This document shows, piece by piece, positions 36,280 to 51,200 of a stretch of DNA of 64,000 nucleotides (within the stretch, counting starts at the first letter, position 1; every line of letters starts with the position of its first letter). Source of the stretch: Avena insularis (lineage: Eukaryota; Streptophyta; Magnoliopsida; Poales; Poaceae); NCBI GenBank assembly GCA_023614405.1, contig CM042688.1, forward strand, positions 380,667,331-380,731,330, in the 5' to 3' direction. A program made the position numbers and the translations under genes. The notes beneath the pieces were generated by a model. The model saw nothing but the letters and a program-made list of their open reading frames with translations. It made no database searches and was not told the origin of the DNA.

Positions 36280-36380
36280 GTACTAGTACTACTGGACCAC
36301 GGCCTGTACTCTTACTCTTCTCCCACACTAATAATCACTATCTCCTTCCTCCTGCCGCCGCCACACTCACCCTGTAAGCC

Positions 36381-38350
36381 ATGGCTCCACTGAGGAGGGG
36401 GGAGGCCGGTCGACGATCCTCACGGAGAAAAGGGAGATAAATCGCCGCGAGGCACTTCTTGCTCTACCAGCCGCTCAAGCCTACCCTCTCATCGAGGCCC
36501 AATCTCCCCCGACAATGGCGTCGAATGTTCTAGCAGGCGAGGGCTCCTCCTAAGACGGTCTCCTTATTCTACTTCTTCTCCATCTCCCTCCATCATGATC
36601 TTAATCAGCTTCTTCTTGTTTTTCTTCTTCTTCGGATCTTCCTCTTCACGACATAGGTCGTGGTGGAGCCCGAATCCACCACGACGGAGGCGCAGACCCG
36701 CTCGCCCCATTCCATGTCTCCGAGGTAGAAAATCTCTACACTGTTATTTCTCCGAGTTATGATGTGGATTTCTTAGATGTTGTCCGCCCCGCATTGGTTT
36801 TTCTTCTTCTTTTGCGAGTTGTATTAGTTTTCATGAATATGACTGGATCTCTTGGTCTTTCCTTAATACTGTTGTTCATAGATTCACTATGGATTTTTTG
36901 TGATTAGGATTAGTTTAATTATCGTGGTCATGAATAGATCTCCAGGTCCATTTTTTCACAATGTGGCCAATAGATTCAACGGGGATTTTTTTGATCTGTA
37001 TTAGTATTCACCGGGACCGGAGTGTAATTGTAGAATTCCTATTTCAATTAACATGAACGATGCAGGATCGAAGGCCGAGTGGAGAAGGTGGCCACGATCA
37101 GTTCCAAGATTGCCAACCAACATGAGCTTGCACGCTCCCTCACCCAAGCTAATGAGAGCCTACGCGAGCAATTATCTGTGTAGAAGGAGATCTCGCTAGA
37201 TTTTGCACGTGACGTCGTTAGGCTGTAGAAAGTGCTCGACCGTAACTTGATCAGGCAAGAACAGGCCATCAAGATAATCAACGAGCTCACGGAGGAGAAG
37301 AAGAATCTCGTGGAAAGGTGTATTCTCCTCCAGGACGAAGTCAGCGAGGCACTGTGAGGACGCCCGAGGAAACCAAGGCTACCATCCGAGCCTACCATGA
37401 CAGAACCGCTCGGATGCGCCAAGGAGATGAAGGCGATATGAGCAGAGGGATCACCGTACTCGAGGGTGTTCGGAAAGAGAACGAGGAGCTAAGGGCATGT
37501 CCGGAGGCGACGAGCAATGCCCAAGTCTGATTCCGAAGCGGACATGAATACCTCATTCTCCTCCTCTCCTTGTAATGTTTAGGGTTGTGGAGCAATGCCC
37601 ATGTTCCGCTTCCCATTATAGGGTGCAATAAGAACTTAGGGCAACTCCTTATCTATCCGGACATGTGTTGGTGTTCATGTTCATGAATGGACACCATGTT
37701 TTCTTTCCATTATGTATCCGGACATGGGTTTCTCAGATTATGAGTTTGCCACTCTCCACTACTATTTGGTGATATTGGAAAACCCACACACTAAACGCTG
37801 ATAAATCTTATTTGTCTTCTAAATTGAAATTATGGTCACTAGTCGATTCATAAAATGTTGATTAGTCCTAGATTGCTTCTTCCTTGAAATTATGAGTGCC
37901 ACTAGTCGATTCGCTTAATTATGGAAACTAACCAGCTTGTCGGTGAACTAAACAAACCATACTATGTATTTTTGTTGCAGGAAAGAGGCAAAGATCGACC
38001 AGTGACCAAGCACACTGGCTAAATGACAAGATAGCAATCCAAAGGAGAAGCGAATTCTAAATCGGCCTTTGACCAACTCCGCGTTGAAGTCGCGTCCTTT
38101 CGACAAGTGCCGAAATCAAAGGAGTTAAATGCCCGATCGGGCAAAGCTACATGAAGGTCGCTACGGCTAGAAGCGACGGAGATCATGAAAGGGATCTTGA
38201 AGGAAAATTGTATGGCTACGGACAAAATTCTCCAATCCGTGACGAAGCGCTGAAACCTACAAAGCACGACATAGCATCAAGGTGGCCAATCTTAGGGAGG
38301 AAAACAGGCAGCTCCGCCAGGCTCGCTTGTACACAACATATGTCTATTTA
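36381..38350 (+). pseudogene. Decayed multi-exon gene for a coiled-coil protein
   Basis: It starts ATGGCTCCACTGAGGAGG (MAPLRRGEAGRRSSRRKGR), with a frame break soon after. A second exon at 36,657-36,724 has acceptor CGACATAG and donor GAG/GTAGAA, and it joins in phase to a third at about 37,066 (acceptor GATGCAG). The third exon reads as charged heptads (SKIANQHELARSLTQANESL; INELTEEKKNLVERCILLQD; LEGVRKENEELRA), with two TAG codons where Gln (CAG) is expected and a frameshift near 37,355. A last exon from 37,981 (acceptor TTTTGTTGCAG) has MKGILKEN and VANLREENRQLRQARLY. I infer a long coiled-coil protein of unknown function. The in-phase splice sites argue for a true spliced gene origin. Confidence 0.55.
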
Positions 38351-38539
38351 GTACTGAACTGACTATTTTATCCTCTGAAGTTGTGATTTTGTAATCGTGA
38401 ACTTATCTCTATGCAAGATATTTGTGTTCATATGAAATTAGTTTGCTCGAGGATTGAGTTTGGCTTAGTTCGAAAGCGCAACCGCAAGTCTTACAATTAA
38501 CTAGTTTCGCATTGGTACAACATAAATTATTCATCTCAA

Positions 38540-39291
38540 TTTCCTTTATCCTCTATATCCTTGTTCACCCGCTTCTTCGTTCCTTCAACAGATCCGCAAT
38601 GCAAGACTCTAGCTTCTTCTTGTCTTCCCCGAGCTAATCCCTCCTTTCTCAGATTATGAATCAGCAACCTGTGACTATCCTCAAGCTTTTTGTTCCAACA
38701 ACCAAGCTCCCATCGATTCGTTAGTTAGCCTTGAATCGCAAATTCTCGATTTCTTGTTCCAGCTCCTTATTTCGCATCGACAGCTTGTAATTTTTTCAGC
38801 TGCATCACTTACATCAAGAAATCTCCCGATTTCCAACTCATACATCTCCCATAACTATGCCAAACATTTCTTAAGTGTATCCGCCACCAAGATCCACCCA
38901 CTCTACTACTTACACACCGGCCAACCTAAAACACACACACTATAGTGTTATGAACATGCACGATACATTTTACTTCATGTCACAAGCACATAATATAAAC
39001 AAACCTGATTTGTAGCCCAAAAACCTTCTCCCAGTGTTACGCTTTCAATGCAACATATCTCCTCGCTTTTAGCCCATGGTCACATGGCACTTCTCCATCG
39101 AGATCTAGGCCTCCCATTCGAGTCGAGATCGTCCCTTGGTACCTATAGGTAAACGCAAAGCTGAAATCGAACATGATTGCATGCACATATGGAGCTCAGA
39201 CGAGAGATTTACCATTGCCTAACCCTAGCCCAAGAAAACAGAGGAACTCACATCGTGGAAGGAATACTCGATGTCGTAGAGAAGGCGCCGC
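38540..39291 (-). pseudogene. Decayed GRF-zinc-finger-like / coiled-coil gene, 5' end cut by satellite
   Basis: Read on the - strand: exon 1 (39,291-39,252; SGAFSTTSSIPST) with donor GTGAGT; exon 2 (39,142-39,005) reading VPCDHGLKARRYVALKA, stop, HWEKVFGLQ; an intron ending GTGTTTTAG; then exon 3 from 38,925 with DTLKKCLA, stop, LWEMYELEIGRFLDVSDAAE. After one-base frame changes come coiled-coil blocks (LSMRNKELEQEIENLRFKAN; NKKLEDSHRLLIHNLRKE; EDKKKLESCIADLLKERR). The Cys-x-HG start, FG after an aromatic/basic stretch, and LWEMYE after the finger recall plant GRF-type zinc-finger proteins with a coiled-coil tail; some zinc ligands appear lost. It is convergent with the + strand gene. Array B begins directly at its first exon, so its promoter is gone or lies elsewhere. 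Confidence 0.45.
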
Positions 39292-42200
39292 TGAAATGAC
39301 TCGTTGTTGTTACTAAAAGAACACACATGCAATGACACTGGTGGATCCATAGGTGGATTGTGAAAAGAGCACACATGCAATGACACTGTGGATCATGGAT
39401 ATGGTATGTGAAAAGAACACACATGCAATGACTCCAGCTTGTTGTTAGTAAAAAGAACACACATGCAATGACACTGTGGATCCATGTGTGGTCTCTAAGA
39501 GAACACACATTTCAATGACACTGGTGGATCCATATGTGGTATGTGAAAAGAACACACATAAAATGCAATGAATGATCAAGTTGTTAGTAAAAAGAACACA
39601 CATGCAATGACACTGTGGATCCATAGGTGGTATGTGAAAAGAACACACATTGCAATGACTCGTTGTTGTTAGTAAAAGAACACACATGCAATGACACCGG
39701 TGGATCCATAGGTGGATTGTGAAAGAGCACACATGCAATGACACTGTGGATCCATATGTGGTATGTGAAAAGAACACACATGCAATGACTCTAGTTGTTA
39801 GTAAAAAGAACACACATGCAATGACACTGGTGGATCCATGTGGTCTTTGTAAAGAACACACATTTCAATGACACTGGATCCATATGTGGTATGTGAAAAG
39901 AACACACATGCAATGACTCAGTGTTGTTAGTGAAAAGAACACACATGCAATGACACTGTGGATCCATAGGTGGTATGTGAAAAGAACACACATTTCAATG
40001 ACTCAGTGTTGTTAGTCAAAAGAACACACATGCAATTACACGTGTGGATCCATAGGTGGATTGTGAAAAGAGCACACATGCAATGACACTGGTGGATCCA
40101 TATGTGGTATGTGAAAAGAACACACATGCAATGACTCCATTGTTGCAAGTAAAAAGAACACACATGCAATGACACTGTGGATCCATGTGTGGTCTGAAGA
40201 GAACACATTTCAATGACACGGTTGTTATGTAAAAAGAACACACATGCAATGACTCGTTGTTGTTAGTGAAAAACACACATGCAATGACTCCATGTTGTTA
40301 GTGAAAAGAACACACATGCAATGACACTGTGGATCCATATGTGGTATGTGAAGAGAACACACATGCAATGACTGGTTGTTGTTAGTAAAAAGAACACACA
40401 TGCAATGACTGTGGATCCATATGTGGTGTGAAAAGAACACACATGCAATGACTTGTTGTTACTAAAAGAACACACATGCAATGACACTGGTGGATCCATA
40501 TGTGGATTGTGAAAAGAACACACATGCAATGACACTGTGGATCCATAGGTGGTATGTGAAAAGAACACACATGCAATGACTCCGTTGTTGTTAGTAAAAA
40601 GAACACACATGCAATGACACTGTTGTTGTTAGTGAAAAGAACACACATGCAATGACACTGGATCCATGGTTGTTATGAAAAGAACACACATGCAATGACA
40701 CTGTGGATCCATATGTGGTCTGAAAAGAACACACATGCAATGACACTGGTTGTTGTTAGTAAAAAGAACACACATGCAATGACACTGTGGATCCATATGT
40801 GGTATGTGAAAAGAACACACATGCAATGACTCTGGTTGTTAGTAAAAAGAACACACATGCAATGACACTGTGGATCCATAGGTGGATTGTGAAAAGAACA
40901 CATGCAATGACACTGTGGATCCATATGTGGTATGTGAAAGAACACACATGCAATGACTCCAGTTGTTGTTAGATAAAAGAACACACATGCAATGACACTG
41001 GTGGATCCATAGGTGGTATGTGAAAAGAACACACATGCAATGACACTGTGGATCCAGTTGTTGTTAGTGAAAAGAACACACATGCAATGACACTGGTTGT
41101 TGTTAGTAAAAGAACACACATGCAATGACACTGTGGATCCATATGTGGTATGTGAAAAGAACACACATGCAATGACTCCAGTTGTTGTTAGTAAAAGAAC
41201 ACACATGCAATGACACTGTGGATCCATGTGGATTGTGAAAAGAACACACATGCAATGACTCTTGTTGTTACAAAAGAACACACATGCAATGACACTGTGG
41301 ATCCATAGGTGGTCTGTGAAAGAACACACATTTCAATGACACTGTGGATCCATATGGTATGTGAAAAGAACACACATGCAATGACCTGCTTCCAGTTGTT
41401 AGTAAAAGAACACACATGCAATGACACTGGTGGATCCATATGTGGTATGTGAAAAGAACACATTTCAATGACCTGGGTCCAGTTGTTGTAAAAAGAACAC
41501 ACATGCAATGACACTGTGGATCCATGTGTGGTCTCTCAAGAGAACACACATTTCAATGACACTGGTGGATCCATATGTGTTATGTGAAAAGAACACACAT
41601 GCAATGACTCCGGTTGTTGTTAGTAAAAAGAACACACATGCAATGACACTGGTGGATCCATAGGTGGTATGTGAAAAGAACACAGATTTCAATGACTCTG
41701 TTGTTGTTAGTAAAAGAACACACATGCAATGACACTGGTGGATCCATAGGTGGATTGTGAAAAGAGCACACATGCAATGACACTGTGGATCCATAGGTGG
41801 TATGTGAAAAGAGCACACATGAAATGACTTTGGTTGTTGTTAGTAAAAAGAACACACATGCAATGACACTGTTGGATCCATGTGTGGTCTCTGAAGAGAA
41901 GACACATGCAATGACACTGGTTGTTGTTAGTAAATAGAACACACATGCAATGACACTAGTGGATCCATAGGTGGTATGCAAAAAGAACACACATGCAATG
42001 ACTCTGGTTGTTGTTAGTAAAAAGAACACACATGCAATGACACTAGTTGTGGATCCTAAAAAGAACACACATGCAATGACACCGGTGGATCCATATGTGG
42101 TATGTGAAAAGAACACACATGCAATGACTCTGTTGTTGTTAGTAAAAGAACACACATGCAATGACACTGTGGATCCATAGGTGGATTGTGAAAAGAACAC

Positions 42201-45200
42201 ACATGCAATGACACTTGTGGATGTTATGTGAAAAGAACACACATTGCAATGACTCGTTGTTGTTAGTAAAAGAACACACATGCAATGCCACTGGTAGATC
42301 CATAGGTGGATTGTGAAAAGAACACGCATGCAATGACACTGGTGGATCCATATGTGATATGTGAAAAGAACACACATGCAATGACTCCAGTTGTTGTTAG
42401 TAAAAAGAACACACATGCAATGACACTGGTGGATCCATGTGTGGTCTGTGAAGAGAACACACATTTCAATGACACTGTGGATCCATATGTGGTATGTGAA
42501 AAGAACACACATGCAATGACTCGTTTGTTGTTATGTAAAAAAGAACACACATGCAATGACACTGTGGATCCATAGGTGGTATGTGAAAAGAACACACATT
42601 TCAATGACTCGGTTGTTGTTACTAAAAAACACACATGCAATGACACTGGTGGATCCATAGGTGGATTGTGAAAAGAGCACACATGCAATGACACTGTGGA
42701 TCCATATGTGGTATGTGAAAAGAACACACATGCAATGACTCTAGTTGTTGTTAGTCAAAAGAACACACATGCAATGACACTGTGGATCCATGTGGTATGT
42801 GAAAAGAACACACATGCAATGACACTGGTGAAAAGAACACACATGCAATGACTCTGTTAGTGAAAAGAACACACATGCAATGACTCCACTTGTTGTTAGT
42901 GAAAAGAACACACATGCAATGACACTGTGGATCCATAGGTGGTATGTGAAAGAACACACATTTCAATGACTGTTGTTGTTAGTAAAAGAACACACATGCA
43001 ATGACACCGGTGGATCCATATGTGGTATGTGAAAAGAACACACATGACTTGACTTGTTGTTACTAAAAAGAAACACATGCAATGACACTGGTGGATCCAT
43101 AGGTGGATTGTGAAAAGAACACACATGCAATGACACCTGTGGATCCATATGTGGTATGAAAAGAACACACATGCAATGACTCAGGTTGTTGTTAGTAAAA
43201 AGAACACACATGCAATGACACTGTGGGCCATATGTGGTATGTGAAAAGAACACACATGCAATGACTCCATTGTTGTTAGTGAAAAGAACACACATGCAAT
43301 GACACTGTGGATCCATATGTGGTATGTGAAAAGAACACACATGCAATGACACTCGTTGTTGTTACTAAAAGAACACACATGCAATGACTACGGTGGATCC
43401 ATAGGTGGTATGTGAAAAGAACACGCATGCAATGACTCTGGTTGTTGTTAGTGAAAATAACACACATGCAATGACACTGTGGATCCATGTGGATTGTGAA
43501 AAGAACACACATGCAATGACACTGTGGATCCATATGTGGTATGTGAAAAGAGCACACATGTTTCAATGACTCTGGTTGTTGTTAGTAAAAAGAACACACA
43601 TGCAATGACACTGTTGGATCCATAGGTGGATTGTGAAAAGAACACACATGCAATGACTCTCGTTGTTGTTAGTGACATGAAAACACATGAAATGACACTG
43701 GATTGTTGTTAGTAAAAGAACACACATGCAATGACACTGTGGATCCATAGGTGGTATGTGAAAAGAACACACATGCAATTACTCAGGTTGTTGTTAGTGA
43801 AAAGAACACACATGCAATGACACTGGTGGATCCATATGTGGATTGTGAAAAGAACACACATGCAATGACTCTGGTTGTTGTTACTGAAAAGAACACACAT
43901 GCAATGACACTGGTGGATCCATGTGTGGTCTCTGAAGAGAACACACATTTCAATGACACTGTGGATCCATATGTGGTATGTGAAAAACACACATGCAATG
44001 ACTCTGGTTGTTAGTAAAAAGAACACACATGCAATGACACTGTGGATCCATAGGTGGTATGTGAAAAGAACACATTTCAATGACTCAAGTTGTTGTTAGT
44101 AAAAGAACACACATGCAATGACACTGGTGGATCCATGTGTGGATTGTGAAGAGAACACACATGCAATGACACTGTGGATCCATATGTGGTATGTGAAAAG
44201 AACACATGCAATGACTCCAGTTGTTGTTAGTGAAAAGAACACACATGCAATGACACTGTGGATCCATAGGTGGTATGTGAAAAGAACACACATTTCAATG
44301 ACTGATATGTTGTTAAAAAGAACACACATGCAATGACACTGTGGATCCATAGGTGGATTGTGAAAAGAACACATGCAATGACACTGTGGATCCATATGTG
44401 GTATGTGAAAAGAGCACACATGCAATGACTCTGGTTGTTGTTAGTAAAAAGAACACACATGCAATGACACTGTGGATCCATGTGTGGTCTGAAGAGAACA
44501 CACATGCAATGATGTTGTTAGTAAAAGAACACACATGCAATGACACTGTGGATCCATATGTGGTATGTGAAAAGAACACACATGCAATGACTCTTGTTGT
44601 TAGTAAAAAGAACACACATGCAATGACACTGTGGATCCATGTGGATTGTGAAAAGAACACACATGCAATGACACCTGTGGATCCATATGTGGTATGTGAA
44701 AAGAACACATGCAATGACTCTGGTTGTTAGTAAAAAGAACACACATGCAATGACACTGTGGATCCATAGGTGGATTGTGAAAAGAACACATGCAATGACG
44801 TGAAAAGAACACACATTGCAATGACTCTTGTTGTTAGTAAAAGAACACACATGCAATGACACTGGTGGATCCATAGGTGGATTGTGAAAAGAACACACAT
44901 GCAATGACACTGTGGATCCAGATGTGGTATGTGAAAAGAACACACCTGCAATGACTCTAGTTGTTGTTAGTAAACAGAACACACATGCAATGACACTGTG
45001 GATCCATGTGTGGTCTCTGAGAACACACATTTCAATGACACTGGTGGATCCATATGTGGTATGTGAAAAGAACACACATGCAATGACTCGTTGTTGTTAG
45101 TAAAAAGAACACACATGCAATGACACTGTGGATCCATAGGTGGTATGTGAAAAGAACACACATTTCAATGACTCCAGTTGTTGTTACTAAAAAAACACAC

Positions 45201-48200
45201 ATGCAATGACCCTGTGGATCCATAGGTGGATTGTGAAAAGAGCACACATGCAATGACACTAGTGGATCCATATGTGGTATGTCAAAAGAACACACATGCA
45301 ATGACTCGTTGTTGTTAGTGAAAAGAACACACATGCAATGACACTGGTGGATCCATGTGTGGTCTTAAAGAACACACATTTCAATGACACTGTATGTGGT
45401 TAGTGAAAAGAACACACATGCAATGACTCCAGTTGTGGTTAGTGAAAAGAACACACATGCAATGACTTGTTGTTAGTGAAAAGAACACACATGCAATGAC
45501 ACTGTGGATCCATGTGGTATGTGAAGAACACACATTTCAATGACTCGTTGTTGTTAGTAAAAAGAACACACATGCAATGACACTGTGGATCCATGTGTGG
45601 TCTGAAAAGAACACACATGCAATGACTCTGTTGTTGTTAGTAAAAAGAACACACATGCAATGACACTGTGGATCCATAGGTGGATTTTGTGAAAAGAACA
45701 CACATGCAATGACACTGTGGATCCATATGTGGTATGTGAAAAGAACACACATGCAATGACTCAAGTTGTTGTTAGTAAAAAGAACACACATGCAATGACT
45801 ATGGATCCATGTGGTAAAAGAACACATGCAATGACACTGCATCCAGTTGTTAGTGAAAAGAACACATGCAATGACACTGTGGATCCATGTGGTATGTGAA
45901 AAGAACACGCATGCAATGACACTAGTTGTTGTTAGTAAAAAGAACACACATGCAATGACACTGTGGATCCATGTGGTATGTTAAAAGAACACACATGCAA
46001 TGACTCTGGTTGTTGTTAGTAAAAAGAACACACATGCAATGACACTGTGGATCCATGTGTGGATTGTGAAAAGAACACACATGCAATGACACTGTGGATC
46101 CATATGTGGTTTGTGAAAAGAACACACATGCAATGACTCTGGTTGTTGTTAGTAAAAAGAACACACATGCAATGACACTGGTGGATCCATAGGTGGATTG
46201 TGAAAAGAACACATGCAATGACTCCAGAAGTTGTTAGTAAAAAGAACACACATGCAATGACTCTTGTTGTTAGTAAAAAGAACACACATGCAATGACACT
46301 GGTGGATCCATAGGTGGTATGTGAAAAAGCACACATGCAATGACTAAAGAACACACATGCAATGACACTGTGGATCCATCTGTGGTATGTGAACAGAACA
46401 CACATGCAATGACTCTCGTTTTTGTTAGTAAAAAGAACACACATGCAATGACACTGTGGATCCATAGGTGGTCTCAAGAGAACACACATGCAATGACACT
46501 GGTGGATACATATGTGGTATGTGAAAAGAACACACATGCAATGACTCCAGTTGTTGTTAGTGAAAAGAACACACATGCAATGACACTGGTGGATCCATAT
46601 GTGGTATCTGAACAGAACACACATATCAATGACTCTGGTTGTTATTACTAAAAAGAACACACATGCAATGACACTGGTGGATCCATATGTGGTCTCTGAA
46701 GAGAACACATTTCAATGACACTGTGGATCCATATGTGGTATGTGAAAAGAACACACATGCAATGACTCTAGTTGTTGTTAGTGAAAAGAACACACATGCA
46801 ATGACACCGTGGATCCATAGGTGGTATGTGAAAAGAACACAAATTTCAATGACTCCATTGTTGTTAGTGAAAAGAACACACATGCAATGACACTGGTGGA
46901 TCCATAGGTGGATTGTGAAAACAACACACATGTAATGACACTGGTGGATCCATATGTGGTATGTGAAAAGAACACACATGCAATGACTCCAGTTGTTGTT
47001 AGTGAAAAGAACACACATGCAATGACACTGGTGGATCCATGTGTGGTCTGTGAAAAGAACACACATGCAATGACACTAAAAGAACACACATGCAATGACA
47101 CTGGTGGATCCATATGTGGTATGTGAAAAGAACACACATGCAATGACTCTGTTGTTGTTAGTGAAAAGAACACACATGCAATGACACTGGTGGATCGATA
47201 TGTGGTATGTGAAAACAACACACATTTCAATGACTCTGGTGGATCCATATGTGGTATGTGAAAAGAACACACATGCAATGACTCTGGTTGTTGTTACTAA
47301 AAAGAACACATATGCAATGACACTGGTGGATCCATAGGTGGATTGTGAAAAGAGCACACATGCAATGACACTGGTGGATCCATATGTGGTATGTGAAAAG
47401 AACACACATGCAATGACTCCAGTTGTTGTTAGTGAAAAGAACAAACATGCAATGACACCTGGTGGATCCATGTGGTTTCTGAAGAGAACACACATTTCAA
47501 TGACACTAGTGGATCCATATGTGGTATGTGAAAAGAACACACATGCAATGACTCAGTTGTTGTTAGTGAAAAGAACACACATGCAATGACACTGGTGGAT
47601 CCATGTGTGGTCTCAAGAGAACACACATTCCAATGACATCGTGGATCCATATGGTATGTGAAAAGAACACACATGCAATGACTATGTTGTTACTAAAAAG
47701 AACACACATGCAATGACACTGTGGATCCATAGGTGGTATGTGAAAAGAACACACATTTCAATGACTCTAGTTGTTGTTACTAAAAGAACACACATGCAAT
47801 GACACTGTGGATCCATAGGTGGATTGTGAAAAGAGCACACATGCAATGACACTGTGGATCCATATGTGGTATGTGAAAAGAACACACATGCAATGACTCA
47901 GCTTGTTGTTAGTGAAAAGAACACACATGCAATGACACTCAGGATCCATGTGGTCTCCAAGAGAACACACATTTCAATGACACTGGTGGATCCATATGTG
48001 GTATGTGAAAAGAACACACATGCAATGACTCAAGTTGTTGTTACTAAAAAGAACACACATGCAATGACACTGGTGGATCCATATGTGGTATGTGAAAAGA
48101 ACACACATTTCAATGACTCTAGTTGTTGTTACTATAAAGGACACACATACAATGACACTGTGGGATCCATAGGTGGATTGTGAAAAGAGCACACATGCAA

Positions 48201-51200
48201 TGACACTGGTGGATCCATATGTGGTATGTGAAGAACACACATGCAATGACTCTAGTTGTTTAGTAAAAGAACATACATGCAATGACATCAGGATCCATGT
48301 GTGGTCTCTGAAGAGAACACACATTTCAATGACACTCGTGGATCCATATGTGGTATGTGAAAAGAACACACATGCAATGACTCTGGTTGTTGTTACTAAA
48401 AAGAACACACATGCAATGCCACTTGTGGATCCATAGGTGGTATGTGAAAAAGAACACACATTTCAATGACTCTGGTTGTTACTAAAAAGAACACACATGC
48501 AATGACACCTGTGGATCCATTGGTGTATTTTGAAATGAGCACCCTTTCAATGACACGTGTGGATCCATATGTGGTATGTGAAAAGAACACACATGCAATG
48601 ACTCCAGTTGTTTTTAGTGAAAAGAACACACATGCAATGACATCTGTGGATCCACATGTGGTCTCTAAAGAGAACACACATTTCAATGACACTGGTGGAT
48701 CCATATGGTATGTGAAAAGAACACACATGCAATGACTCTAGTTGTTCACAAAAAGAACACACATGCAATGACACTGTGGATCCATAGGTGGTATGTGAAA
48801 AGAACACACATTTCAATGACTCTGGTTGTTGTTACTAAAAAGAACACACATGCAATGACACTGGTGGATCCATAGGTGGATTGTAAAAAGAGCACACATG
48901 CAATGACACTGGTGGATCCATATGTGGTATGTGAAAAGAACACACATGCAATGACTCTAGTTGTTGTTAGGAAAAGAACACACATGCAATGACACTCAGG
49001 ATCCATGTGTGGTCTCTAAAGAGAACACACATTTCAATGACACTAGTGGATCCATATGTATGTGAAAAGAACACATGCAATGACTCTGGTTGTTAGTAAA
49101 AGAACACACATGCAATGACACCTGTGGATCCATAGGTGGTATGTGAAAAGATCACACATTTCAATGACTCTCGTTGTTGTTACTAAAAAGAACACACATG
49201 CAATGACACTGGTGGATCCATATGGATTGTGAAAAGAGCACACATGCAATGACTGTGGATCCATATGTGGTATGTGAAAAGAACACACATGCAATGACTG
49301 TTGTTGTTAGTGAAAAGAACACACATGCAATGACACTGTGGATCCATGTGGTGTGAAAAGAACACACATGCAATGACACTGTGGATCCATATGTGGTATG
49401 TGAAAAGAACACACATGCAATGACTCGTTGTTGTTAGTGAAAAGAACACACATGCAATGACATGGATCCATGTGTGGTCTCTAAAAGAACACACATTTCA
49501 ATGACACAAGTGGATCCATGTGGTATGTGAAAAGAACACACATGCAATGACTCAGTTGTTGTTAGTAAAAAGAACACACATGCAATGACACTGTGGATCC
49601 ATAGGTGGATTGTGAAAAGAACACACATTTCAATGACTGGTTGTTGTTAGTAAAAAGAACACACATGCAATGACACTGGTGGATCCATAGGTGGATTGTG
49701 AAGAGAGCACACATGCAATGACACACTTGTGGATCCATATGTGGTATGTGAAAAGAACATGCAATGACTCCAGCTTGTTGTTAGTAAAAGAACACACATG
49801 CAATGACACTGTGGATCCATAGGTGGAGTGTCAACAGACCACACATCCTATGACCCGTGTGTATCCATGTGTTGTCTGAAAAGAACACACATGCAATGAC
49901 TCCAGTTGTTGTTAGTGAAAAGAATACACATGCAATGACACTAGTGGATCCATGTGTGGTCTCCGAAGAGTACACACATGCAATGACACTGTGGATCCAT
50001 ATGGTATGTGAAAAGAACACACATGCAATGACTCTGTTGTTAGTAAAAAGAACACACATGCAATGACACTGTGGATCCATAGGTGGTTTGTGAAAAGAAC
50101 ACACATTTCAATGACTCTGGTTGTTGTTTAAAAAGAACACACATGCAATGACACTGTGGATCCAGGTGGATTGTGAAAAGAGCACACATGCAATGACACT
50201 GTGGATCCATATGTGGTATGTGAAAAGAACACATGCAATGACTCCAGTTGTTAGTAAAAAGAACACACATGCAATGACACTGTGGATCCATGTGTGGTCT
50301 GTAAGAAAACACACATTTCAATGACACTAGTGGATCCATATGTGGTATGTGAAAAGAACACATGCAATGACTCCAGTGTTGTTAGTGAAAAGAACACATG
50401 CAATGACATCTGTGGATCCATGTGTGGTCTCTCAAGAACACACATTTCAATGACACTGTGGATCCATATGTGGTATGTGAAAAGAACACACATGCAATGA
50501 CTCATGGTTACAGTTATTAAAAAGAACACACATGCAATGACACCGGTGGATCCATAGGTGGTATGTGAAAAGAACACACATTTCAATGACTCGTTGTTAC
50601 TAAAAAAGAACACATGCAATGACACTGTGGATCCATAGGTGGATTGTGAAAAGAGCACACATGCAATGACACTGGTGGATCCATATGTGGTATGTGAAAA
50701 GAACACACATGCAATGACTCAGTTGTTGTTAGTGAAAAGAACACACATGCAATGACATCAGGATCCATGTGTGGTCTCAAAGAACACACATGCAATGACA
50801 CTGGTGGATCCATATGTGGTATGTGAAAAGAACAGTCATGAAATGACTCTGGTTGTTGTTAGTAAAAAGAGCACACATGCGATGACACCGGTGGATCCAT
50901 ATGTGGTATGTGAAAAGAACACACATTTCAATGACTCTAGTTGTTGTTAGTAAAAAGAGAACACACATGCAATGACACCGTGGATCCATAGGTGGATTGT
51001 GAAAAGAGCACACATGCAATGACACTGGTGGATCCATATGTGGTATGTGAAGAACACACATGCAATGACTCTAGTTGTTGTTAGTGAAAAGAACACACAT
51101 GCAATGACATCAGGATCCATGTGGTCTCTCAAGAGAACACACATTTCAATGACACTGTGGATCCATATGTGGTATGTGAAAAGAACACACATGCAATGAC

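Larger units (their letters stand above)
34999..39291. other. Non-satellite island between arrays A and B
   Basis: The left junction lies after GGATTGTGAAAAGATA. The right junction is at GGCGCCGC, followed by TGAAATGACTCG of the satellite. The island holds GC-rich, gene-like DNA with two convergent decayed genes. The satellite phase on the two sides does not simply join (array A ends at the start of an L monomer, array B begins inside an S monomer), so a clean insertion into a continuous array is not shown. No flanking duplication was found. Confidence 0.85.
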
